The notes under the pieces were generated by a model. That model saw nothing but the letters and a program-made list of their open reading frames with translations, was not told the origin of the DNA and did not search any database. Made by a program: the position numbers and the translations under genes. A stretch of 5,007 nt of DNA from Bacteroidales bacterium UBA1237 (GTDB taxonomy: Bacteria > Bacteroidota > Bacteroidia > Bacteroidales > UBA932), in contig DBWN01000284.1 of the NCBI GenBank assembly GCA_002308935.1, positions 1 through 5,007 on the forward strand, given 5' to 3'. Positions 1-5,007 of this stretch are shown here, one piece after another. Position 1 is the first letter of the stretch. Each line of letters opens with the position of its first letter.

Positions 1-533
1 TCTTTCAGGAAGTATTCGTACACCCTGCCAATCAGGTCTTTCTCTTCCCCGAAAGTCTTATGGCTGATCTTATTGATTTCGTCAACGATTTTCTTGATAT
101 CATTCGCTCCGAGATTCCTCTGGGTGAATGTCCCTTCCACGAAGCAGCCCTTCAATGTAGGATTTGTCTCCCCTATGCTACGAAGTGCTGTATCGAGTGC
201 AACATTCAATTGAGGCGCTGGTGTATCGATAATGGTGGACCAACGGGCTTCCGGAGCAAGCGGGAAAGTACCATCGGCGAATGTTGCATCTTCAAAGAAT
301 GCCATCTGGATATTGGGATCATCCGGATCAAGTCCCTGTTCCTGGAGGGTTTGACGCAGCTTCAGAAGGCCGTCCTCATATTTCTCTCCAATGAAACGGA
401 GGAATACGAGAGTTAACATCATATCGCGTTTCTCGAAGAATGACCCCGAGTTCTTTGCCTGTCTAAGGATGTCCCGGCACTTGAACAGAATTGCGTCCAG
501 GTTCAAAGCTTCTTCCTTTGTCTTTTTCGCCAT
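1..533 (-). CDS. hsdM: Type I restriction-modification methyltransferase subunit M, N-terminal part (partial)
   Basis: HsdM is the modification subunit of type I restriction-modification systems. With the specificity subunit HsdS it methylates adenine in a split recognition site, and with HsdR it forms the restriction enzyme. The visible 177 residues match the helical HsdM N-terminal domain: an opening that reads LDAILFKCRDILR, the hallmark LVFLRFIGEKYED at about residues 42-54, a WSTII segment near 98, a DTALRSIGETNPTLKG stretch near 114-129, and the DLIGRVYEYFLK motif at 166-177 that precedes the catalytic domain. The gene runs off the left edge, so the SAM-binding and NPPY-type catalytic motifs lie outside the window. 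The ATG at 533-531 comes 11 bases after the stop of the upstream regulator and gives the natural domain start. No strong Shine-Dalgarno is visible. hsdS and hsdR are expected further left but are not seen. Family identity is secure; whether the gene is intact cannot be judged. Confidence 0.93.
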   Translation of the reverse strand, partial: MAKKTKEEALNLDAILFKCRDILRQAKNSGSFFEKRDMMLTLVFLRFIGEKYEDGLLKLRQTLQEQGLDPDDPNIQMAFFEDATFADGTFPLAPEARWSTIIDTPAPQLNVALDTALRSIGETNPTLKGCFVEGTFTQRNLGANDIKKIVDEINKISHKTFGEEKDLIGRVYEYFLK

Positions 534-544
534 TGCTCAAATAA

Positions 545-757
545 TTAGAGTTCTTTGGGTTTTACAATCAGCTCAGTATAGTCCACTCCCAAGAGCTCAG
601 CTATACGGAAAAACATGTCAATTGATGGTTGAGAAGAATTGGTACACCATTTACTGACAGTAGCCGGGTCTTTACCCAACTGCTCTGCCAGCCACTTGTT
701 CGTACGCTTATGCTCAACCAACACGACCTTGATTCGATTCAAGTCCTTGTTGTTCAT
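545..757 (-). CDS. XRE-family helix-turn-helix regulator, 70 aa
   Basis: This is a small single-domain DNA-binding protein of the Cro/CI (XRE) type. The helix-turn-helix is visible: the first helix of the motif around NKWLAEQLG (residues 20-28), then the recognition helix around DPATVSKWCTN (30-40), then the FFRIAELLGVDYTELI tail (49-64) typical of the fourth and fifth helices. There is no extra sensor domain. The reading frame stays open far upstream into the helicase gene on the other strand, but the ATG at 757 is the right start. It begins the domain with MNNKDLNRIK and sits about 30 bases downstream of a plausible -7 element. The gene is followed after 11 bases by hsdM, so it is probably co-transcribed and may control the restriction-modification genes in the manner of a controller (C) protein. 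It may also repress itself through the half-sites at 795-832. The family call is firm; the regulatory role is inferred from position. Confidence 0.9.
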   Translation of the reverse strand: MNNKDLNRIKVVLVEHKRTNKWLAEQLGKDPATVSKWCTNSSQPSIDMFFRIAELLGVDYTELIVKPKEL

Positions 758-786
758 GTAAAAAAGGGTTTTGCTTTTCTGAAAGG

Positions 787-818
787 TAAAGATAGCAATA
801 AAATGAAATAAAATCAAT
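787..818 (-). promoter_or_regulatory. Probable promoter for the regulator-hsdM operon
   Basis: On the minus strand TATCTTTA (794 to 787) matches the Bacteroidota -7 consensus TAnnTTTG except for the last base. ATTG (818 to 815) lies 20 bases upstream of it and fits the -33 TTTG element with one mismatch. The spacing matches the usual 19-21 bases. Transcription would start near 780, leaving a leader of roughly 20 bases before the ATG at 757. Confidence 0.55.
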
Positions 819-832
819 TTATTGCTCAATAA
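795..832. promoter_or_regulatory. Cluster of inverted half-sites, candidate operator for the XRE regulator
   Basis: GCAATAAA (795-802) and TTTATTGC (818-825) form a perfect 8-base inverted repeat with 15 bases between the arms. The second arm also pairs with CAATAA (827-832) to give TTATTGCTCAATAA (819-832), a 6-base inverted repeat with a 2-base centre. CAAT at 815-818 adds a further inverted pair with ATTG at 821-824. The sites flank and overlap the -33 and -7 elements of the minus-strand promoter. Binding here by the adjacent regulator would be expected to affect its own expression. The repeats are plain in the sequence; the binding partner is inferred, and AT-rich DNA does produce such matches by chance. 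Confidence 0.45.
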
Positions 833-898
833 TCCCACAGTATGGTCTGTTAAACGCACACAAAGAGAACATCTGTTTTTAATAAGCCGCCCTTTTTT

Positions 899-906
899 TA
901 ACTTTG
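899..906 (+). promoter_or_regulatory. -7 promoter element for the helicase operon
   Basis: TAACTTTG is an exact match to the Bacteroidota -7 consensus TAnnTTTG. It lies 37 bases upstream of the ATG at 944, giving a leader of about 30 bases. The matching -33 element is weak: a T-run at 876-880 offers TTTT in place of TTTG at a spacing of 19. A small inverted repeat, CTTTG (902-906) and CAAAG (913-917), overlaps this box and the expected start of transcription. Confidence 0.6.
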
Positions 907-943
907 CGTATACAAAGCACACTATTCCATTCACGGTCGTTCT

Positions 944-3502
944 ATGCTGTATGTATTGATCATACTGCTTGTCACTGCGAGTATCCTGCTCGCAGTGTAC
1001 GCTATTAGGACCTCCAAGCAGAAAAAGCACGAGGAACGGCTGGAAATCATCGAGCAGAGAATTCCTGACATCGCACCTGCTTTCAAGGAAATCAGCTCGT
1101 TCTACAGTTATAGCCACTACATCACGGAGTCCGAGAGGATCCATCTTGAGGAGAAGTACGCCGGTCTTTTGTCTGAGGTGAACAAAGTCATTGGATCTGA
1201 GGAACTGGAAAGACATCCGGAAAAAGAGACTATCGAGCGATTCCATAAGGCCCTGTCGGACAGCAAAGGGTTCAAGAAGGTCAACAATGAGGAGTTCGTC
1301 AAGAAGCAGTTGAAGGACTACGCCCAGTATTTCGATACGGTACTCCCCCATCCTCTTGATGCCCAGCAGCGGGAAGCGGTCGTCTCCCTGGAAGACAATG
1401 TCCTTGTCATCAGCAGCGCAGGTAGCGGCAAGACAATGACCACGGTCGGAAAGGTCCGTTACCTGATCGATGTCCAGAAAGTGGACCCTTCCAAGATCCT
1501 GCTGATCACCTTTACCCGCAAGGCCGCAGAATCCCTTTCCGAGCGGCTCGGGGAGAAGAACCTCAAGTGCCGTACCTTCCACAAGCTAGCCCTTGAGATC
1601 ATCGGTGAGGCTACCGGAGAGAAACCCACGATCGTCCCTACTGATTTCTCCGTACAGGTCTACCACAAGCTCTTCGATGAGAATCCCTCTTTCCACCGGG
1701 CCATCGCTGATTACATAGTCCGCTCCAGGTACAAGATGAAGGATCAGTTCGAGTACTCATCCATGGAAGCCTACATGCTTGACCGCAAGAAATACGGGGT
1801 TCAGGCCTACTACAAGGATATGGATGGCCGGGCGGTCTTCTGCAAGTCCGACGAGGAAAGCCAGATATGCGATTTCCTGGGAAGTCGTGGCGTACAGTTC
1901 CGCTACGAGGAGAAGTATGAATTCCCTACGACGGACAGCGAATTCCGTCAGTATTGTCCGGATTTCTCCATCTACTACAAGGATTCCGAGGGAGTTCAGC
2001 ACAGGGTCTATCTGGAGCATTTCGCGGTCAACGAGCATGGCCGCTGCCCGAAATGGTTCACACCAGAGGAAGAGACCAAGTACAAGGAAGGCATCCGCTG
2101 GAAGAGGGACCTGCACAGGGACAAGGGAACGGTCCTTCTGGAAACCTCTAGCGCCGGTTTCCACCGGGGTGATGTCTTCACGGAGCTGGCATCCAAACTG
2201 AATGCACTAGGGATCACTTTCACAGAAGCAGGATCCGATAAGATGTCCAGGGAGCTGGTCCGTCAGGAGGAGAACATCCTCGGATTGCTCACTGCCTTCA
2301 ACTTCCTTCTCAAGTCCAAGGACACCACCATGTCCTCGGTAGCAGCTCAAGCGGCTTTCTCCAAGGACAGGATCACCCTTAACGAGATCGTCGCGCCGTT
2401 CGTTGACGGATACCGCAAGATGGAGCAGGAACGCGGAGAGATCGATTTCACGGACGCCATACTCCGGGCGACCCAGCTGTGCGAGAACGGTCACCGGCCA
2501 GATTACGATTATATCCTCGTCGACGAGTTCCAGGACATCTCACTGGACCGTTACCGTTTCCTCCAGTCACTCCGGAGAAAGGATCCGCTCACGAAGCTCT
2601 TCTGCGTCGGTGATGACTGGCAGTCCATCTACCGTTTCGCCGGAAGTGACATGGCGCTCTTCAAGAGCTTCGAGAAGTATTTCGGATACACAAAGAAGTG
2701 CCTGATGGAGACTACTTACCGGTTCGGTGAACCGGCCATTGAGGCATCCTCCAAGTTCATTCTGGAGAACCCTGAGCAGGCACCGAAGAAGGTCCGTCCT
2801 TTCAGACCCGACGCGGAGACCCAGCTGGATTTCATCTCGACTGACCGTGGCAATGATGTAGTGGAAACGGTCAAATGGATCCTCGGAAGCGTTCCAGCTG
2901 ACAAGGAGGTCATCCTCGTAGGTAGATATTCCTTCGACGTCAAAGTCCTCCAGGGCTCCGGCATGACCGTCCATGACATCAAGGACCGGGCGTATGTGAC
3001 GTTCGGAGGCCGCAGGATGCCCTTCATGACCGTGCATCAGTCCAAAGGACTGGAAGCCGATTATGTCATCCTTCTCAACTGCAATGGAGGCACGCTTGGA
3101 TTCCCTTCCAATATTGCGGACAGCCCGATTCTCGAGTACGTGCTCAGTGAGCCGGACAAGTTCGAGTACAGCGAAGAGAGGCGCATCTTCTATGTCGGAA
3201 TCACGCGCGCCAAGAAGCATACCTGGGTCCTGTACGACATGAACAATCCCTCCCCTTTTGTCAGGGAGTTTGTCCAAACTCAGGATCAAAGGGAAGAAGA
3301 AGAGACCATTCCCGAGTCGGAGCTCTGTCCCAAGTGCCACTGCGGGCGCCGCATCGAGATAAAGAAAGGAATTGCGGTGAACGGCAATCCGTATTCGGTG
3401 TATGCCTGTTCCAATAGGAAGTACGGATGCGACTATCAGGAGACCGTTTTCGTGAACCTGAATGCGAGGCGGCAGCAACCAAGAAGAAAGATAGGTTTTT
3501 AA
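944..3502 (+). CDS. Membrane-anchored UvrD-like SF1 helicase with nuclease-like insert and zinc finger
   Basis: This is an ATP-dependent DNA helicase of superfamily 1 (UvrD/Rep/HelD type), 852 residues. Helicase motifs appear in order: Q-motif-like LDAQQREAV (138-146), Walker A SAGSGKT (158-164), motif Ia ITFTRKAAESL (188-198), Ib TFHKLAL (211-217), Walker B ILVDEFQD (524-531), motif III VGDDWQSIYRFAG (555-567), motif IV ETTYRF (589-594), motif V TVHQSKGLEAD (696-706) and motif VI RRIFYVGITRAK (746-757). Three additions stand out. A single membrane helix at residues 2-20 is followed by basic residues, which suggests the helicase body faces the cytoplasm. A PD-(D/E)XK-like nuclease segment lies at about 304-402. 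A topoisomerase-type C4 zinc finger lies at 795-831 (C795, C798, C822, C829). All catalytic helicase residues look intact. The N-terminal region up to about 130 is charged and helical. The gene heads an operon of membrane proteins. The helicase fold is certain. The biological role is unknown; defence, repair or conjugation-related DNA processing are all possible. Confidence 0.95.
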   Translation: MLYVLIILLVTASILLAVYAIRTSKQKKHEERLEIIEQRIPDIAPAFKEISSFYSYSHYITESERIHLEEKYAGLLSEVNKVIGSEELERHPEKETIERFHKALSDSKGFKKVNNEEFVKKQLKDYAQYFDTVLPHPLDAQQREAVVSLEDNVLVISSAGSGKTMTTVGKVRYLIDVQKVDPSKILLITFTRKAAESLSERLGEKNLKCRTFHKLALEIIGEATGEKPTIVPTDFSVQVYHKLFDENPSFHRAIADYIVRSRYKMKDQFEYSSMEAYMLDRKKYGVQAYYKDMDGRAVFCKSDEESQICDFLGSRGVQFRYEEKYEFPTTDSEFRQYCPDFSIYYKDSEGVQHRVYLEHFAVNEHGRCPKWFTPEEETKYKEGIRWKRDLHRDKGTVLLETSSAGFHRGDVFTELASKLNALGITFTEAGSDKMSRELVRQEENILGLLTAFNFLLKSKDTTMSSVAAQAAFSKDRITLNEIVAPFVDGYRKMEQERGEIDFTDAILRATQLCENGHRPDYDYILVDEFQDISLDRYRFLQSLRRKDPLTKLFCVGDDWQSIYRFAGSDMALFKSFEKYFGYTKKCLMETTYRFGEPAIEASSKFILENPEQAPKKVRPFRPDAETQLDFISTDRGNDVVETVKWILGSVPADKEVILVGRYSFDVKVLQGSGMTVHDIKDRAYVTFGGRRMPFMTVHQSKGLEADYVILLNCNGGTLGFPSNIADSPILEYVLSEPDKFEYSEERRIFYVGITRAKKHTWVLYDMNNPSPFVREFVQTQDQREEEETIPESELCPKCHCGRRIEIKKGIAVNGNPYSVYACSNRKYGCDYQETVFVNLNARRQQPRRKIGF
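1853..2149 (+). other. Putative PD-(D/E)XK nuclease-like insert within the helicase
   Basis: Residues 304-402 lie between helicase motifs Ib and II. They read as a restriction-endonuclease-like fold: a helix with a glutamate (DEESQICDFL), a strand with YEEKYEF, then CPDFSIYY with the PD aspartate at 340, then VYLEHFAV with the glutamate at 358, then a basic helix (YKEGIRWKRDLH) and the strand GTVLLETSS. The usual ExK lysine is replaced by phenylalanine (EHF). Related helicase-associated members also show an E-aromatic form with a displaced basic residue, so activity cannot be ruled in or out. The assignment rests on motif order only. Confidence 0.55.
3326..3436 (+). other. Topoisomerase-type C4 zinc finger at the helicase C-terminus
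   Basis: Residues 795-831 show CPKC, then a basic strand (GRRIEIKKG), then YSVYACSNRKYGCDYQ. This is the layout of the zinc ribbons found at the C-terminus of type IA topoisomerases and some UvrD-like helicases, where they bind single-stranded DNA. An extra cysteine at 800 is unlikely to be a ligand. The finger is followed by a short basic tail. Confidence 0.8.
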
Positions 3503-3515
3503 TGGAAACAACGAT

Positions 3516-4310
3516 ATGGAAGACAACAACAGCTTTCTGATCAAGACAATTGCCGGGGCACTCATCCTCATCCTAGCTTTGAATGTCTATCGCACGGAGT
3601 CGACCAAAAAGCAGATGGACCGTCTGGCCGCAACGGTTGACAGCCTGTCCATCCGCGTAGGAGCTCTCGAATATTCGGATTTCTCCGATATTGGTTCGGG
3701 CGCTGTCCAGAACATGGACAATAAAGCGGTAGCGGAAATTGCCAAGGGCCTGACCCAACTTCAGTCCAAGGTCTCGGTATTGCAGGGAAAGGTGGACAAC
3801 ATCTCTTCCAATCCCTCTTCAGGATCCAATGGGACTTCCGCACCGGCCGGATCCGGCAAGGATGTCTCCGATCTCGCGAAGTCCGTCTCTGACCTCCAGT
3901 CCAAGGTCAATTCCATGCAGAAGACTGTTGACAGGCTCTCCGGCGGGCAGCGTCAGGCATCAACCAATACGGTCAGCAGTTCGGCCTCGTCCGCACAACC
4001 TTCCTCCGGAAACAAGTCCTCTGGCAGGGTCTCTGTTACCGCGAAAGTGAAGGTTGAAGATCGTTATGTGAGCGGTAAAACTCCCATCCCTTCTGTTACG
4101 AATGGCCCTACGGGAGTTGTCGTAATAGGAGTAACGATGAACAGGGTTGGCATCGTCAGCAAAGCAACCGTCAATACCGGTACGACCATTACGGACGAAG
4201 AGATACTCGATGCATGCAAGGAAGCAGCTCTGAAGACCAGTTTTGGATACAATCCAGAGGCTCCAGATCATTCAGTAGGCACGATAACCTATACTTTTAC
4301 CGCAAAATGA
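3516..4310 (+). CDS. Single-pass membrane protein with coiled coils and a TonB C-terminal-like domain
   Basis: This 264-residue protein begins with a hydrophobic helix at about 8-24 (signal anchor, no lipobox or clear cleavage site). Coiled-coil segments follow, including two related copies at 75-98 (KGLTQLQSKVSVLQGKV) and 120-143 (KSVSDLQSKVNSMQKTV), with a looser third at 37-52. A Ser/Gly/Asn-rich linker spans about 99-117 and 144-170. The C-terminal 171-262 region resembles the TonB_C fold as often seen in Bacteroidota: a GVVVIGVTMNRVGIVSKATV strand pair, a helix with EEILDACKEAALKTSFGYNP, and a closing GTITYTF strand. TonB proteins pass energy from ExbB/ExbD in the inner membrane to outer-membrane receptors, but here the proline-rich spacer is replaced by coiled coil and no ExbB/ExbD is visible. 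It starts 13 bases after the helicase stop and its own stop overlaps the next start. A structural or scaffold role is as likely as true TonB function. Confidence 0.85.
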   Translation: MEDNNSFLIKTIAGALILILALNVYRTESTKKQMDRLAATVDSLSIRVGALEYSDFSDIGSGAVQNMDNKAVAEIAKGLTQLQSKVSVLQGKVDNISSNPSSGSNGTSAPAGSGKDVSDLAKSVSDLQSKVNSMQKTVDRLSGGQRQASTNTVSSSASSAQPSSGNKSSGRVSVTAKVKVEDRYVSGKTPIPSVTNGPTGVVVIGVTMNRVGIVSKATVNTGTTITDEEILDACKEAALKTSFGYNPEAPDHSVGTITYTFTAK

Positions 4311-4771
4311 GCAGAAAGAAAAAGACCATAGAGATTCCTGGCAAACAAGTCGAGGGCTGGGAAAACGCTGAGAAGGCCATTGGCGAGAATGCAGATTTGC
4401 TATCGGAAAGGACCTATTCTCTGGCGGCCGGTGGACTTGCCCTGTCCTTTACGGTGATGTCATTCATCGTTGGTGAGGAGAAATCCGCATTAGGCTGGCA
4501 AGCACTTGCAATTTGGGGCCTATTCCTTCTCTGCATCATCCTGGACACCATATCAATCTTCAGCGCAAAGCGGAAAGCTGAGAAACTTGAGCTATTTTTC
4601 AGGGAAAAGGAGAATCAAGGGCAGACAATGCCTGAGACGGAGGTGAATAAGATGATCGATCACACGAACAGGTCGATTAACCGTTTCAACATGATCGTCT
4701 TTATCCTTCTCTTGATAACTATCGTGTGGACTTTCATTTATTCATATTTGTTGTTGATTAAAGTATCGTAG
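4307..4771 (+). CDS. Small membrane protein with three predicted helices, unknown function
   Basis: This 154-residue protein matches no family I recognise. A basic N-terminus (MSRKKK) and about 36 polar residues precede membrane helices at about 37-56, 63-86 and 127-150. The 40-residue segment between the second and third helices is charged (SAKRKAEKLELFFREKE onward) and probably cytoplasmic. With the positive-inside rule this puts the N-terminus inside and the C-terminus outside. The start at 4307 is chosen over an in-frame ATG at 4214 because it forms an ATGA overlap with the upstream stop and begins a sensible protein; the earlier start would lie deep inside the TonB_C-like coding region. 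The overlap suggests translational coupling. The two-helix hairpin plus cytoplasmic helix is loosely like SLATT-type membrane effectors, but this is weak, and ExbB-like topology does not fit well because the first loop is short. Confidence 0.85.
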   Translation: MSRKKKTIEIPGKQVEGWENAEKAIGENADLLSERTYSLAAGGLALSFTVMSFIVGEEKSALGWQALAIWGLFLLCIILDTISIFSAKRKAEKLELFFREKENQGQTMPETEVNKMIDHTNRSINRFNMIVFILLLITIVWTFIYSYLLLIKVS

Positions 4772-4772
4772 A

Positions 4773-4913
4773 ATGTCAGAAGAATATAAGGTTCCTTCCA
4801 CTGACGGAGTAGAATTCCGCGGTGGCAAACAGATCCAGCATGTCAAACCTGTCCCCCAGAACCAGACGGGAAACTCCAACAACTCAAACCAGAGCAGTTC
4901 CAACAAAAAGTGA
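4773..4913 (+). CDS. Small polar ORF of 46 aa, unknown
   Basis: A 46-residue frame begins one base after the stop of the three-helix protein and ends in a GTGA overlap with the next frame. The product starts MSEEYKVPSTDGVEF and contains GGKQIQHVKPVPQ, then becomes a tail made almost only of Asn, Ser, Gln and Lys. It has no membrane segment, signal peptide or cysteine. Tight spacing on both sides favours a real gene, since without it the operon would have an isolated gap of about 140 bases. No family is recognised. It could be a small accessory protein, or a spacer translated mainly to couple the flanking genes. Confidence 0.65.
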   Translation: MSEEYKVPSTDGVEFRGGKQIQHVKPVPQNQTGNSNNSNQSSSNKK

Positions 4914-5007
4914 TATTGCCATCCATAACCTTTCTGATTGAATCCCTCGCTGCCTGCGCCCTTTTCTCCCTGTTCGTCTATCTGATGTCCAGGGACCCGG
5001 TGAAGAC
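4910..5007 (+). CDS. N-terminus of a further membrane protein (partial)
   Basis: The frame is open to the right edge and encodes a strongly hydrophobic start: (M)ILPSITFLIESLAACA, then LFSLFVYLMSRDPVK. The first 26 residues look like a membrane helix. The frame has no ATG between its preceding stop at 4802-4804 and the helix, so the start is probably the GTG at 4910, which shares bases with the TGA of the preceding ORF; a TTG at 4916 is an alternative. An ATG at 4985 would discard the hydrophobic segment. The start vaguely resembles M56 (BlaR1-type) peptidases of Bacteroidota, which also begin with such a helix, but 32 residues are too few to call a family. Confidence 0.6.
   Translation, partial: MILPSITFLIESLAACALFSLFVYLMSRDPVK

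Noticed and set aside
60..416. 118-residue plus-strand frame
   Set aside because: It is antisense to the clearly recognisable HsdM N-terminal domain on the minus strand.
758..943. Search of the divergent intergenic region for a small RNA, tRNA, terminator or riboswitch
   Set aside because: Only promoter-like boxes and short inverted repeats are visible. No GC-rich hairpin followed by a T-run and no tRNA-like fold was found.
545..1582. Long minus-strand frame that would extend the XRE regulator to 345 residues
   Set aside because: The extra 275 residues are antisense to the helicase gene and resemble no domain. The ATG at 757 starts the helix-turn-helix domain and lies just downstream of a plausible promoter.
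3502..3540. 12-codon frame from an ATG overlapping the helicase stop (TAATG)
   Set aside because: It is very short, ends inside the next gene and has no distinctive content. A role as a leader for coupling cannot be excluded but nothing supports it.
2567..3571. 334-residue minus-strand frame
   Set aside because: It is fully antisense to the conserved helicase motifs III to VI and the zinc finger, and its translation shows no recognisable domain. It is a shadow of codon bias in the real gene.
4214..4306. Upstream extension of the three-helix protein by 31 residues
   Set aside because: The extension lies within the TonB_C-like coding region in another frame. The ATGA overlap at 4307 is the more natural start.
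4307..4771. Three-helix protein as an ExbB/TolQ-type partner of the TonB_C-like protein
   Set aside because: ExbB has a large cytoplasmic loop between its first and second helices. Here that loop is about six residues, and the charged loop lies between helices two and three.
1..5007. CRISPR array, insertion sequence or attachment-site repeats
   Set aside because: No regularly spaced direct repeats, transposase or integrase frame, or terminal inverted repeats are visible.

Overview
The window looks like a chromosomal or island segment from a member of the Bacteroidota, probably order Bacteroidales. Three things suggest this. A TAnnTTTG-type -7 element lies upstream of the large plus-strand gene, and a near match lies upstream of the minus-strand regulator. 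Gene starts lack clear Shine-Dalgarno sequences. One protein carries a TonB C-terminal-like domain of the style common in that phylum. No 16S or other marker gene is present, so the assignment is an inference.

Layout. Positions 1-757 hold a minus-strand pair: a 70-residue XRE-type helix-turn-helix regulator (757 to 545), then after 11 bases the start of a type I restriction-modification methyltransferase subunit (HsdM, 533 to 1, cut by the window edge). Positions 758-943 are a divergent, AT-rich control region. It holds a likely promoter for each direction and a cluster of CAATAA/TTATTG half-sites over the minus-strand promoter that could be the regulator's own operator.

From 944 to the right edge runs a tightly packed plus-strand operon. 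Its genes are: an 852-residue membrane-anchored UvrD-like (superfamily 1) helicase with an inserted nuclease-like domain and a C-terminal topoisomerase-type zinc finger; a 264-residue protein with one membrane helix, coiled-coil repeats and a TonB_C-like domain; a 154-residue protein with three predicted membrane helices; a 46-residue polar Asn/Ser/Gln-rich small ORF; and the start of another membrane protein, probably from a GTG that overlaps the preceding stop. Junctions are 13 bases, an ATGA overlap, 1 base and a GTGA overlap, so co-transcription and partial translational coupling are likely.

The minus-strand genes form a regulated type I restriction-modification locus. The divergent operon joins a DNA helicase that appears tethered to the inner membrane with several small membrane proteins. 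I do not recognise this gene set as a named system. Its position beside a restriction locus makes a defence or DNA-processing role a reasonable hypothesis, but nothing in the window proves it.
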